NCBI GenBank assembly: GCA_949752735.1
Contig: OX457042.1
Span: 60,143,723 to 60,207,722, forward strand
From: Lumbricus terrestris
Taxonomy: Eukaryota > Annelida > Clitellata > Crassiclitellata > Lumbricidae
DNA length: 64,000 nucleotides
Reading direction: 5' to 3'
Shown here: positions 1 through 12,162 of the stretch, piece by piece
Layout: each line of letters opens with the position of its first letter
Position numbering within the stretch: the stretch's first letter is position 1
Translations under genes and position numbers: made by a program
Notes under the pieces: generated by a model
The model's input: only the letters and a program-made list of their open reading frames with translations
Told to the model about the DNA's origin: nothing
The model's database searches: none

Positions 1-902
1 ACCACAGGTAAACAAAGGATGGCATAATCTCTTGCAGGATTTTGATAAATTAAAAGAAAAGTGTCTGCGAAAATAATACAGCTTCATTCTCAGTTCCGTC
101 GGAGAACCTTCCTTCAAAATGTGAGATTTGTAGCTAACGACATAAAGGCTTGGCAATACACAAATTATATTGTTAATTAAACTTTAGCAGAAATCATATA
201 TGCAACTTATCATCCGCATCGCCTGGTTATTTGCGGCTCTTTTATGAAGTTGTTATTGCCCGGTGACAAAAAGAGTCAAAATTTGATGCTACAAATTGAC
301 CATGGAAACAAAAACAGAAAAAATTACCTTACCAGTTCATTAGCAAATATCTGCCGTTCATTGTCAGTCTGTTTCCGACATTCCATCTCCAACTTGGCTT
401 TGTGAAGTTTTTAGCTCTGAACAAGTATGATACATTTGCTTCATACTCCTGTAAAAATAACAGTTATTATTGCAGTTTTCTTGGTCATATTATTTTTATT
501 TCTTCAATTACATACTTGAAGTTGGTATTCAACCTACTTATGTCCATAACTTTCAGCAATTTATCAATCGAAGTTCTGCTATTAAAAGCAGGATTTATCG
601 TCATTAATCCAACTTTTATTTATCCACAAGTTTTCCATCAATTCAACTACAATTTATGCAAGAATCTTTGCATCCAATATTTAGGCAAAAACATAATCAT
701 CACAGCATTTTCTACTGAAGCAAAGACTTAGTCTCATCAAACCTTCTTGTATACATTTACGGAGATAATTATTTCCACCAGTTTCAAAAACCATGGTGAA
801 ATACTTGGTCATTATTAGTTTATCAGCTTTTCATAGTCCAGCTTGTGCTGGAAATTTCAGTGTAGATCAGGACCAGTAGTCCCATTTAACAATCTTTGAT
901 GG
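1..902. other. No gene seen; AT-rich intergenic or intronic DNA
   Basis: No recognisable protein, RNA gene or ordered repeat. A 109-codon open frame at 402-731 has low-complexity hydrophobic composition, no family resemblance and no flanking gene signals, so I do not call it. Confidence 0.6.
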
Positions 903-910
903 GTAGACAC

Positions 911-3189
911 TAGGGTGTCCCACGATTGCACAGGGAAAAATATTTTCTTGAAAATTTAAATGCACTCCTTCCAAAAAGTTTCCTTATTGTCCTATTATAA
1001 CATCTGCAAAATGTTATGAAATTTTGAAAATATTTAGAGCGCCCTCAAAGCTCCAATAGTTTGTGTAATTTGTCAAAAATTACGTACGACGTCTCCGAGT
1101 TAGAAAATTTCGGAGGTCCACACTTTGATCCCACTAGCATGCTTACATATTTCTTATTACCATTTTATTGCTCTGAAATACTAAAATCCACAAACATGCA
1201 ACCTTTTTGTGCTTGTGAATGAAGTTTTTCAAGCATAAGGACGATAGTTAAGTTCTCGAGCAAGCCAATGATGTAAATCTGTCGTGCACTGGGTTTGCAG
1301 GCTGCTACGTCCACATGACAATCATCACTGGAGTAGTTATGCATAAAGTTAGCAAATTGCCAGTCCTGATTTCTTCTCTAGTAGGTGGAAGTACTAAACT
1401 TTTGGTGTGCCAAAGTTGACTTCTGGACCAAGAGAGGTTTCAACGGTAGCAGTTTTGAACCTTTTGATGTCGTGGCAGTGTGATGCATTATTTTGTTATT
1501 GTCATATGCTTTGACACAACGGCTTTGAATAACTGCATATTAAATAGAGCTTGCATCAGCCATCAGTCGTGACATCTTGTTGACATCACAGAAATCTTTT
1601 AAGTCCTGTTGCCTGGTGCATTCTTTCTGACATTGGTAGAGTTTGTCCATCAATGGTCTATAATTAAGCTGTTTAAGCAATTTAGAGATGAACAGTCCGA
1701 TCTGGGTCACCGTCAACCAAATCCTCGACCAATGCTACTATAATCTGCATCTAACAAATCATAGGAATTCATTACTGAACAGCTTCAGCGTGGCATCCTC
1801 GAAATATTACTCAAGAATTTTCTCAACTCTTGGTATTCATGGTTGGATTGAACAATTCAGTAGCATTTCGCAAGCCTGGTGCCCATCACAGAGCGAGTTG
1901 GATGGGTAAGGCAATAGAGGCCTGCTAAGTGTAGATCCAATTGCTTTATAATATAGTATAAGATGGAAGCGAATCACATATACACTGTTGACGACCGTGA
2001 ATTACAGGGCATCCAACGATTTAAGATTTGTGGTTGACCTCTAGTGTACAGTCAGTCGTTGTTCTCATATAGAGTCACTGTTCTCATTGAGCTAATCCAA
2101 ACCTGCATAATTCTGACGGTGCTGCTCTAGACGACAAGTCTGCAAATGCTGCAACATCATTCTTGGTACCTAGGATATAAGGATAGCAATTATCTCTGTT
2201 GTTTCAGTGATTGTCTCGTCCATGTTGCATTAACGGGGTTTATCTCTTCCTAAAAGTTTTTCACGAACTATACTGCGTTCGATGATAATTTCCTCGATAT
2301 TTCAGTGAAAAGTGGCGAGATTGTCAATCTATAAGATCACGTGTGATTCTGTTGTTAACTTAGTCTGTGTAACTGACCGTGCTGAACGTGACGCAGCTCT
2401 GATACAGAATTTCAGTTCAACAATAAGGAAGAACGAAGATCAGATACAGTTTCTCGCACAAGTTGTCTAAAACATAGGCACATGCTTTCTAACTGCAATC
2501 ATGACAATCTTGCTGACATAATACAAATGCAGAACGTAGAACTGAAGAACAATTTTGAGGTGTGTGCAGTGATGTAGAATTAGCAGATCAGTATGAGAAT
2601 AGTGGAAAAAATAACGGGTCAGACGTTGATTTATGTGTAGCTGGGGGTGCAATTAAGACTTTGCTGTGTGGCCACTGGTCCTAGGAAAAAATAGGGGTTG
2701 AACCCCTCAGTCCCTCAGAGTTTCTTACCATGAAGCAGATGAAGGTATGGAAAAGCTAAAACCATGAATTGTTACATTATCAAGAGTTTGTACTGACTAC
2801 CCCCCAATGATTAGTTGTGAGTACACTGATACTGTGAAAGTAAAAAAAATTGAATTTCTCGATTTTTGCATTTTTGGAGCGTTAGACTATGCCAAAAATA
2901 TCCATTGTATCCAGCAAAGTTAGATATTTCTAAATTCTACCATTTAAGTGCTTTCCAATGGCATTATATTTGTCATAATAGGATCAAGGGTTGGGATCTA
3001 AAGGCATTTAGAATTTGGACACATTAGGCGCAAATTATGCCAATATGGAAAAATTAGGGTGCCTTGAGGGCGCCCTAAATATTTTTGTAATCTCATAAAA
3101 ATTTTCAGGTGTTTTACCGGGACCATATGGAAACTTTTTAGGGGGAGTGCATAACAAATTTCGGAAATTTTTGTTGTTGGGACACCCTA
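911..3189. mobile_element. Non-autonomous hAT-like DNA transposon, 2.28 kb
   Basis: The sequence GTAGACAC occurs immediately outside both ends (903-910 and 3190-3197), an exact 8-bp target-site duplication. The ends are inverted copies beginning TAGGGTGTCCCA, and the similarity continues inward for roughly 150 bp with divergence (the GCGCCCTC / GGGCGCCCTC block is shared). An 8-bp duplication and termini starting TA(G)GG fit the hAT superfamily. No transposase frame is visible inside; short frames such as 3035-3235 on the minus strand are readings of the terminal repeat. Confidence 0.8.
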
Positions 3190-3204
3190 GTAGACACCTA
3201 CAGT

Positions 3205-3745
3205 CCCTTTCTGTGTTGCACTTCAGCCAAGACAACGATCACCCCCAAGCTGACTCTTCAGGTGAAGCATCTATTAAATAAACTACATTTATTAATTTAT
3301 TTAAATTAATTTATGTTTGTCTTATTTTGGATTAAAATATCTCTGACAGCATGAAGGATTCACAGAAAATCAGGAAAATAGAAAATAAAGCAGAAAATAG
3401 AGATTTTTAAACAGTACTACTACTGCTTCTGAATTTTCCACTTCAAGCTGGACTATTTAAAAAAGAAGCAGGTATATAAGAATCATATCGAAATGCTGGA
3501 ATGAAAATTTCAGTTCATACAACATAGTTATGTCTCAATTGCTGATCCTGCAATAACACACATTAACTGACTTTATTGCTCAAAGTACAGTATTGCCATA
3601 GATTGTTATAGCCCAAAACAAGACAAACATAAATTAGTTCAAAATAAGTGAATAAAATTAATCCATTTAATAGACGCCAGGCCTAATGTTAGCTTGGGGT
3701 GATCATTGTCTTGGCTGAAGTGCAACACAGAAATAGACTGTGGAA
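3205..3745. repeat. Imperfect inverted repeat with ~140-bp arms
   Basis: Arm 3205-3345 (TCTGTGTTGCACTTCAGCC...) is repeated in inverted orientation at about 3598-3745. Between and beyond the arms there is also a direct repeat: 3401-3460 and 3759-3815 both read 'agatttttaaaca...' to 'cacttcaagctggactatt'. The arrangement could be a small fold-back element or two nearby insertions of one repeat; I cannot see a target duplication. Confidence 0.65.
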
Positions 3746-3880
3746 TTCTACCCAAAGAGATTTTTAAACAATACAACTGATAATTCTGAATTTTCCACTT
3801 CAAGCTGGACTATTGCATGTTGTCAAAAAGATAATTACTAACCCAAACAGATGGCTCGACTGAAACAGCATCTTCATTAA

Positions 3881-3990
3881 CTCTCGGGCTATCAAAGAAG
3901 GGTGGTGGTTGCCACCCCCTAGGTTTTCCCCAAATATTTCTTGTTTCATTTGGAATAAAATTTTGACATTTTAGGTAGCTGCAGAGCAGT
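3881..3990 (+). repeat. Left-end fragment of a TTAA-family element
   Basis: Starts right after TTAA at 3877-3880 with CTCTCGGGCTATCAAAG and continues with a GGTGGTTGCCACCCCC hairpin. The same 110 bp opens the complete element at 5620-7000. It is cut at 3991 by a hAT terminus. Confidence 0.65.
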
Positions 3991-4060
3991 GGTTTTCAAC
4001 CTTTTTCTAGTGGCGGAACCTTTCTCGAAACACGCAATTGCTCGCGGAACACTTGTATTT
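3991..4060. mobile_element. hAT terminal sequence (fragment)
   Basis: CAGTGGTTTTCAACCTTTTT matches the terminal inverted repeat style of Charlie-type hAT elements (CAGTGGTT-TCAACC). It abuts the truncated TTAA-family repeat. I could not find the opposite terminus or a matching 8-bp duplication, so its extent is unknown; a 100-codon frame at 4227-4529 may belong to it but shows no recognisable domain. Confidence 0.55.
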
Positions 4061-4692
4061 CACCCGTCCAGTATTTCAAGATATACAAGCCTAGCCTACT
4101 ACAGTTGTAACTTGTAACACAATGTAGGCTAATATTTTGATTAAATGTACGTTACTTGCATTTCTGGTGCAGTCTATCACATTACAAATACATGCCTTAA
4201 AACTCTAATAGTAGCCTATAAGCCCATTGCACAAAGCACTGTCAGAGAACATTTGCATTTCTGATCAATTTCGCCAACTATCCATTATGGATGGAATGTT
4301 TAAAAATGAAAATACGGTCTATTCTGGATCAGTGCTATGGACAAGTTGTGTTAAAGCAGATCCTTCAAGTTTTCTGCGAATTTTTTGGTCCTGGTTTAAA
4401 TCCAGGACGCATCGTAGATATAAAACACGTCACGTATATGCCTATATGCCTATAGGCAGACGAGTGAGACGGATGGCTAGGAAAGATCACAGTGTCTCAC
4501 GGTTGCAAGGTGTAGAAAGTCTCGGTTGAACTTCCACTCCGTGCGGTTTTCTTGTTGACCAGGGGTGTCGACGGCTCAGGCAGAAGTTTGCGCTGCGCTG
4601 GGTTAAGGGTGGCTGCATGGGATTTGGGAAATTCCGGGTTGGACCCCAAAACCCAATGTGGTACGAGGATTATCAACAAATGACCCACAATT

Positions 4693-5364
4693 TCACCCTT
4701 TAACATTAATACGAGTTCGCATTTCACAATTTACAATCTCTGTTTCTGTCATAAGAGAGTCATGCATCAAATCAGTTGCTTGAGAATAATAGCCATCAAC
4801 GTTAAAAGCATTTGGCCTATCAAAACCTCTTCCTCCAATCCAATCCTCCTCCAACCCTCGTTCTATTTCTCTTCCAATTTCACTTTCGCTATTATCTGAA
4901 CATGCAACATCAAATCTTCTTCCTTCAATCAGAACCAATCTTTCATCAATTGTGTCGTTAATCTCCAATTGATTAACACCCTGTCGGCTGCGCCAATTTG
5001 TGACGGACCCCCTATGAGCGACAGACTATACATTCGACCTGTGCATCGGGAGAGGCGTTCCGTGCTGTTGCTGAACTGTAGGTGTAAATGAAGATTGGTT
5101 ATAGTCTGATTGTACGCTATATAAATACCCTGGCATTTCATAAGGTCTACCGTAGGCCTGGCTGCAAACAGGTTCGTGTAGTTCAACAACAGTCTTGCTT
5201 CTGATGGTGGAGGACATGACCGGAGTGGTTTCTATTCGGCTCAGACGCCGGTTCAACTCGTTTAGGCTGGAAGAAAAGCCTTCGAGAATCTGCATTACTC
5301 CCTTAAGAGCCTCTACTTCTTCTCTGCTCATTCTTAGTGGTTCCATTATTAAACTTATAAACAA
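4693..5364 (-). pseudogene. Possible LTR-retroelement 5' region / gag-like frames
   Basis: On the minus strand three overlapping frames (5364-5026, 5189-4929, 4968-4693) are polar and helix-rich, as in retroelement gag leaders. Between them the minus strand reads GTCCGTCACA followed by ATTGGCGCAGCCGACAGGGT; this resembles an LTR end in CA followed by a tRNA-type primer-binding site. I see no polymerase domain and no second LTR, so this is only a suggestion. Confidence 0.3.
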
Positions 5365-5467
5365 ATGCAGTCGCTTGAGTTTTACGATTATTTAATATGA
5401 AGCAATCAAAAGTTCAAACACATAAAATATTCAGTTACTGCTAACACAAACATAGAAATGCGAAATC

Positions 5468-5469
<2 letters not shown>

Positions 5470-5543
<74 letters not shown>
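5470..5543. repeat. (TAA)n microsatellite
   Basis: About 24 uninterrupted AAT/TAA trinucleotides. Confidence 0.97.
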
Positions 5544-5619
5544 TGGAATAAAGAAATCAGAATATCTTCCCCCAGGGCTACTACCGGCCAGGGACGATAA
5601 AAAATAGGGGCTTCTTTAA

Positions 5620-7000
5620 ACCTCGGGCTACCAAGGGGGGGTGGTTGCCACCCCCCTTAGGTTTTTTCCAAATATTTCTTGTTTCGTTTGGAATAAAATT
5701 TTGACATTTTAGGTAGCTGTAAAGGGTTCATTTGCACACATTTTGACGTAAAATTTATGATGATACCCCTTACCGTTCAAAAGTTATACCGGATATACCC
5801 GAGGTACCAGGGGGGGGGTGGATACCACCCCCCCTAGATTATCGGCTATATCTTTTGCGCCCTTTTGTATGAAGAGACACAAATTATACCATTCTGTAGA
5901 GGGAATGTGGGGCTACATTTCCATGCTCATTGAGTTGTCTTGTGACAACCGGAAGTGCCCAAAATAAATTAAAATATAAAAAAAAGGTTTTATTTTCGTA
6001 AAAATTTCATATTTTTTCTATTATAACATATTCAAAATTTATTTTGGGGGGGAAATAAATTATGCCATTCTGTAGAGGGCATGTAGGGCTATTTTTCATA
6101 TAAATTAATTTGACTTTTGATGACCGGAAGTGCTCAAAATAAATTAAAATGTGTGAAAAAGTTGGGTTTTTACAACGCGAATCGAAAATTCTGTGTAAAC
6201 GTTTGTCAGCAGCTAATGAACTTATATTGGCTGAAACAGATACTGAATATGAACACATACATACATACATACATACATACATACATACATACATACACAC
6301 ATACATACATACATACATGCATACATATATGCATACATGGATACATACATGCATACATAGATGTATACATACATACATACATGCATAATTACATACATGC
6401 ATTCACACATGCATGCCTTCGTACACACATTCATGCATACATATATATTTCCAAACATACATACATGCATGCATACATATATATACATACATACATGCAT
6501 ACATGCACACATACATACATATATACATACATGTATACATAGATGCATACAAATATACATACATACATAATTACACGTATGCGTGCAAGCACGCATGCCT
6601 TCGTACATGCATTCATATATACATATATATTTACAAACATACATACATACCTGCATACATACATACATACATACAGACATACATACATATACATACATAC
6701 ATATATATATATACATAACTGTTAACACACATGTTGAAAACACACAGAATCTAATATTCTGCCCATGCAAAAGTACACATTTGTGGAATCATAGGGTCCC
6801 CAGGGAAAAATTGTATAATTTCGAGGTAGATTAATATATTTTAAAACCTAAATATATCATTTTGTGCAGAAATGAATGCTCTATCCATTGGTGTATTGCA
6901 AGTTACGATATCTCAAACCAAACCCAAAAATCCAGGGGGGGGTGGTAACCACCCCTCCCTTGGTAGTCCGTGTTACAAAAAAAGCTTGGTAGCCTGAGGG
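5620..7000. mobile_element. TTAA-flanked (piggyBac-like) non-autonomous element with internal microsatellite
   Basis: TTAA lies outside each end (5616-5619 and 7001-7004). The left end reads CCTCGGGCTACCAAG one base in, and the right end, reverse-complemented, reads CCCTCAGGCTACCAAG. Both ends carry a subterminal GGTGGT(T/A)(G/A)CCACC hairpin. TTAA duplication with termini beginning CCCT is typical of piggyBac-type elements (Kolobok also uses TTAA). No transposase is encoded; the middle is an (ATAC)n array. Related fragments lie at 3881-3990 and, inverted, at 59082-59345. Confidence 0.75.
6256..6716. repeat. (CATA)n microsatellite, interrupted
   Basis: Mainly CATACATA with CATG, CACA and TATA interruptions. 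Long frames on both strands (HTYI / YVCM repeats) are translations of this simple repeat and not genes. Confidence 0.97.
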
Positions 7001-7052
7001 TTAACTGTCTAATCTCATAACTTGATCAGGCGAAGACAAGGGCAGAGGTACC

Positions 7053-7724
7053 GTGAGTCAATGTACTGTACAGCAAGAGGCGCAATCCATGCGAAGCGGA
7101 ACAAGGGACGTTGACTCCTTCGGACGGACGGGGGAGTGTCTTCCTTCAGACGGAACGGTGGAAGTCTATTCTCAGACGAAAGAGAGGTTGACTGTCTCTT
7201 CTTTCAGACGGGACGGTGGTTGTCTCTCTTCAGACGAGCGGGGATGGACAGAGGCCGGCGACAGGCATTTTTCTCCTCTGTCGACGGAGCAGAGGCGGAA
7301 GCAACCGTGGCAGAACTTAGACGACGAAGTAGACTCCTCTTGTCCTTCGACTCCGCGTAACCACCGGCTTCACGCTCTTCCTCTTCTTACGGCCAGTCCT
7401 CGATCGACTGCCGGGTTCAGTCCTTCTTCCGGGATCTTCCGACTAGCGCCACTTCCTATGGCAACCACTTCGACTGAGAGCCAAGACGGATCTCAGGGGG
7501 TTCCTTTAATACACGGTTTGGACGTCGAGGTCTGGAACTCATTAATTTCAGGTCGGATTCACTTCGCTGAAACTCCGGGCCATTATTCAAACGTTCTCTT
7601 CTTTCCGGTATCTTCTGACGAGTTTCGGCTCATTGCCGAAATACAAAAGCACTTAATTTCTGCCTGTCGGCCTCTCAATCTGGGAGGTCTATCTAATCCG
7701 GGCGCTCTGGCTAGGGCAAAGTAA
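7053..7724 (+). CDS. Unassigned 223-codon open frame
   Basis: I do not recognise the product. The frame opens at GTG; the first ATG is 12 codons further in. The first third is built on a degenerate ~30-bp repeat (CAGACGG-A/G-ACGGTGG, three to four copies at about 7115-7255), read here as polar Ser/Arg/Asp-rich sequence. The last ~75 residues are less repetitive and look more protein-like, with the sequence LIHGLDVEVWNSLISGRIHF and an aromatic-rich stretch after it. G+C is clearly higher than the flanks, which supports either an exon or a transferred/repeat-derived segment. No splice sites or polyadenylation signal decide the matter. It lies between a TTAA element and a minisatellite, so a transposon origin is quite possible. 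Confidence 0.25.
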   Translation: MSQCTVQQEAQSMRSGTRDVDSFGRTGECLPSDGTVEVYSQTKERLTVSSFRRDGGCLSSDERGWTEAGDRHFSPLSTEQRRKQPWQNLDDEVDSSCPSTPRNHRLHALPLLTASPRSTAGFSPSSGIFRLAPLPMATTSTESQDGSQGVPLIHGLDVEVWNSLISGRIHFAETPGHYSNVLFFPVSSDEFRLIAEIQKHLISACRPLNLGGLSNPGALARAK

Positions 7725-7974
7725 TTAATTACATAACAATGAAGCGCTTGTTGGGCGGGACCTACCACAGGCATCTCTGTGGGGATAGGAGGGGGGGTGA
7801 CTAATTCCAAGGGAACCTAGATTATGAGCAGTAAAGGCGCTACATAAATACATGGCTGGAAAAGACATGGATAAAAAATTTAAAGGGACGAGGAAGCCTG
7901 ACTCGACACATTAATATCAACTGCTTTTCGATAAAGAGTTGTGCAAAAACAATTGCACAAGCGGCCGTGGGCTC

Positions 7975-8510
7975 TCGGACTATTCGGAGCCGAACAATTC
8001 GAAACCGGACAATTCGGAGCTGACAATTTGGAGCTGGACATTTGGGAAGGCACACTTAATCCGTAGCGGCCAATTCGAATAGGTCATTTCGAGCAAAATT
8101 CTGGCGCGGACAATATGAACCAGGACAATTTGAAGTGGACAATTCGGAGTGGACAATTCGGAGTGGACAATTTGTAGCGGAAATTCGGACCTGGACAATT
8201 CGAAGCCGGATAATTCGGATCTGGCCATTTCGGAAGGCACAACTCGTAGTGGCCAATTTGAAGACAGTCATTTCGGGTAAAATTCTGGCGTGGACAATTT
8301 GGACATGGACAATTAGGAGTGTGCAATTCGGAGCGAAAATTCGGAGCTGGACAATTTGGTGCCGGATAATTCGGATCTGGACATTTCGGAAGCCACAATT
8401 CGTAGCGGCCAATTCGAAGACGGTCATTTCGAATAAAATTCGGGCGCAGACAATTTGGACTTGGACAATTCATAGTGGACAATTCGGATAGCACAATTCG
8501 TAGCTGCCAA
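7975..8510. repeat. Minisatellite, degenerate 'tggacaattcggagc' units
   Basis: About 35-40 imperfect copies of a 13-16 bp unit (GGACAATTCGGAGC, GGACAATTTGGAG, GGCCAATTCGAAG) run head to tail, with higher-order blocks of roughly 130 bp each ending in a 'GTCATTTCG(G/A)..AAATTC(T/G)GG' variant. Open frames on both strands are artefacts of the repeat. Confidence 0.9.
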
Positions 8511-9121
8511 AATTGGTGATGGGATTGCCCTTTTAAGCCAAATTTTCATACCCATCTCCATCACCCCGATGTATAATTATATTGCATTATCCGGCTCCGA
8601 ATTGTCCGGCCACCCGGACAGAGATTGTTGCTTTGCTTTCTAACAAAAAAATCACAATTCCTGTGGCTTTGTTGAATGTTACAATGAGGTGAAAATTTTA
8701 TTGTCCTTACTATTCCTACAAACATCAATTTCTTCCACAGTAGGCCTAATTGGCGTGCTATCAGCTACAGGGACTGATGTGAAGAAGTTGCCAGAAGTCA
8801 CATACGCCACGGATATATGACATCAACTAGATCGCGGATAATTCTTTCGCCCTGTTTTTCTGGTTGATTGCAAGCTTTACCAGTGTAGTCTATACTTGAA
8901 TATTGAGTAATAACTTGTAGATGAGTCACAAGGCACCCACACTTTCAGCCCATAGGCTACCTGGCAGGTCCAGACTTCATATACTGACGAAATGAGCATC
9001 GTCCTCTAAAAACAACCAACTGCTCATCGACTGTAACGTCTTGGTGTTGCATAAAGCGCCGAGTGCCACCGATATAGTCTTTGAATCCATTTTGTTCCAG
9101 ACGTCATGAATTGGTGCTATA
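8511..9121. other. No gene seen
   Basis: A unit-like GGCTCCGAATTGTCCGG at about 8600 is an outlying minisatellite copy. Otherwise unremarkable AT-rich sequence. Confidence 0.5.
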
Positions 9122-10414
9122 TAGTGGAGCGGCCAGGAACAAAAATGTGAAGGAATTGTGCATTTTGTGATACAAGCATGAAATTTGGTACATACCATGA
9201 AAATGTCATAAGAAAAAGATTTGGCTATAGGGCCATCGCAGATTTGACCCCTGGCCCCAATGGCGGCCATTTTTCAAAATGGCCGACCTGTTTACAGATT
9301 TTAAATTATCTCAGCTTCCAGTGCACTTAGAATCGTCGTCTTGGTGTCTAAACATACATAGTTAGAGGCGAGGATTCAGGATTCCAAAAAAGCCATTTCA
9401 AATGTTCCTCAGAGCTTCAATGGCGGCCATTTTCCAAAATGGCCGACCAAAATACGGATTTTCAATATCTCAGCTTCCAGTACACTTAGAATCGTCATCT
9501 TGGTGTCTAAACATACATAGTTAATGGCAGGCGTTCCAACAGAGCCATTGGAAATGTTCCCCATGGCTTCAATGGCGGCCATTTTCCAAAATGGCCGACC
9601 TAAAAAATAATACTTCAATATCTCAGCCTCCAGTACACTTAGAATCGTCATCTTGGTGTCTAAACATACATAGTTAGAGGCGAGGATTCAGGATTCCAAA
9701 AAAGCCATTTCAAATGTTCCTCAGAGCTTCAATGGCGGCCATTTTCCAAAATGGCCGTCGAAAAATGGATATTTCAATATCTCAGCTCCCTGTACACTTA
9801 GAATCGTCATCTTGGTGTCTAAACATACATAGTCAAGAGCGAAGTTTAAACAATCAAATACAAACGTTTCTGTTCACAAAATTTGCAGCCAAGGACGTGA
9901 ATGGTGCGGTGAGGTAAAAAGGTTCCTGCTTATTTGAAAATCCGCTGTTTTGGGCTCATGGCGCGTCAAGTATAAATATAGTATAATCCAAGTTATTTTT
10001 TGCATCATACTTTTTCTGAAACTTCTGATCGAGTTCATGTTCATTTGGCAATAAAACAAGTCTTGGAATATATGAAATATGTGAGAAAGGTAAAGTTTTT
10101 CAATCGGGTTAAGGCTCTCAGCAGTGTTATCGAGGAGATGGGAAACCCATTTATTGACGACAGCAATGACCTACTTGTCCAGGATACCAGAGATCTGGCC
10201 GATCAAACAGTGATAAACACCATGATTGTGCAACCTCGGAGTACAACTACTATTGTGCTAGTACAACAACTATAGTGGTACGAAACACTTATCAAGGAAC
10301 GTCTCATTAACCAAACGTGACCTGTAAGTGATCCAATAGAAAGAAATAACTTCCCTCTCTTCAGTCGTCCGCCTGCATGGGACAAGTCACGAGCAAAAGA
10401 ACATTTTGTCATCT

Positions 10415-11083
10415 CGCGGGTTGAGAATTATAAGGCTCTATGTCCATTTTTTGAAATTTTTTAGTTATTGGTACCATGAAGTAAATCTTGTTCAGGGCTA
10501 TACTGTCCTGTGAGAATCTAAGCTTCATCTTCAATATTAACGGAGATATTTAGAAAAAACTAGTTCAGCCCATGCATTCTGTGCACTGAGTGAAATGAGT
10601 GTTATAAGGCTCTATGTCCATTTTTTTGGCGTCGGGCGTTCTTTAAATAAATTCACAAAAAAATAATTTCACGTTTTATTCGCAGGTTTTGCGATGTACA
10701 ATGTTACTTAATTGACAAATGAGCAAAATCCGTCAGTTACATTTGTAATATTTTCATAATAAATGCGTGTACTTGAATGCTGAACTTTCAAATTGGAATA
10801 AAATGTTCAGCCCTCGCATTCTGTAAACATTGAGCATTATCAGGCTCTATGTCCATTTTTTTGGCGCGGGGTATTCTTTAAAAAAATTAATTAAAATGTT
10901 TTAATGTTTTATTCACAGCTTTTTGCGATGGATAATGTTACTTTATTGACAAATGAACAAAAGCTGTCAATTACATTTGTAATATTTTCATTCTTGTTTG
11001 TGTGCCTGAATGTTGAACTTTCAAATTCGAATATCTCGGAATTGTATTTTTTGGACATAGAGCCTTATAATTCTCAACCCGCG
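10415..11083. mobile_element. 669-bp MITE inserted in the XPG-like pseudogene
   Basis: Perfect 32-bp terminal inverted repeats begin CGCGGGTTGAGAATTATAAG and are bordered by ATCT on both sides (10411-10414, 11084-11087). The interior contains tandem ~240-bp segments, each starting 'ggctctatgtccattttttt'. Removing the element with one ATCT rejoins the host frame exactly across the LFSRL motif region. Confidence 0.85.
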
Positions 11084-11340
11084 ATCTGTGAAGAAGGACG
11101 GTTCACTATTCTCCAGGTTGTACATTTCCTGTCAGACACGCGAAGAGACCTGGTCACCTGGACGATTTTTTTGCTCACGAGAACCAGGCATGCCACCCAT
11201 CACTCTCGAGTATCAGCAAACTGCGGCTAGGAACTATAGGCCAGACAGTAACTGTCTAGAAGAACTAATTCCTCAACAAATGAGGCCACGACAGATATCC
11301 AACCAGGCCATTCACTTGGTATTCCAATTGCTGACGCTCT

Positions 11341-12162
11341 TAGGGTTACCATAAGTGCTCAGATGAAAAAGAGGACACTCAAAATGTTCATCCGGTTACC
11401 ATCCCGTAGCCGGCTCATAGGCTCCTAGTGCTTCGCCAATGTTAAGTGTAGGCTACAAAAAAGTAACGTTAAAGTACAAAACTTTTTGTTCTTATTGTAC
11501 ATGGTTTCAATATAAACTTCATTAAGCGAGTGTTCAGTGCTCCAGTACTTCAGTACACATTACACTGCTGTCACTGACTGTACACAGAAAAAAAACAGTG
11601 ACGATTCGTTGCTTTTTTAACCCAGTGTTACCAAGAAATTTGGTTACTTTGGTATAATTATGAAGTATCACATGCTTCGGCGTGTCGACGTGCGCCTTTA
11701 AAATAATCCAGTGCACCCTTATTGGCAACTGGTATATAAGTTACGCTGCCGCATGTCAAACATTTAGCTTCCTAGCCATAACGACCTGCACAAAAACACT
11801 TACGGTTCGGCATTTTTATGTCACTTTTTTTCGTTAAATCGGGAAATTAATTATTTCATTTTGATCTACAATCATCATTACGTCACTCGCGTTATATTTG
11901 TGCATTTGGTTTACAAAAAAAACCGCTTCAGAAACCGGAAATCCAATTGTGATGATACCATTGAGGAAAATATTGCTGGAACGCGTGTTTAGTTTACAGA
12001 ACGGAATAGTAAATAACACGGAAAAGTAAGTAAGATCGATCGATCGTGGACGGACGAGAAAAACCCGGACAAAAGTCATATTTCTGGAAAGCCGCCCAGA
12101 CGCCCGGACAGGGGCCTAAAAAGAGGACATGTCCGGGGAAACCCGGACGTATGGTAACATTA
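11341..12162. mobile_element. 822-bp hAT-like MITE inserted in the XPG-like pseudogene
   Basis: GACGCTCT flanks both ends (11333-11340 and 12163-12170), an 8-bp duplication. Ends read TAGGGTTACCATA and TAATGTTACCATA (right end reverse-complemented), followed by a shared AAAGAGGACA block. Excising it restores the host frame through the LILDGA motif. Confidence 0.88.

Noticed and set aside
4227..4529. 100-codon frame next to a hAT terminus
   Set aside because: Only a loose link to hAT-type proteins; no dimerisation or BED finger motif could be confirmed.
6007..6834. Several long frames on both strands (HTYIHTYI, YVCMYVCM)
   Set aside because: Translations of the (CATA)n microsatellite; they appear in all frames at once. 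The same holds at 19146-19370, 32604-33154, 34547-35482 and 58496-58798.
7978..8500. Repeated protein with NCPLRIVHSELS-type units
   Set aside because: Minisatellite artefact; equivalent open frames exist on the opposite strand.
9409..9917. Short frames repeated in mirror order at 13382-14451
   Set aside because: Both sets are the arm units of the fold-back element; no start, length or composition supports coding.
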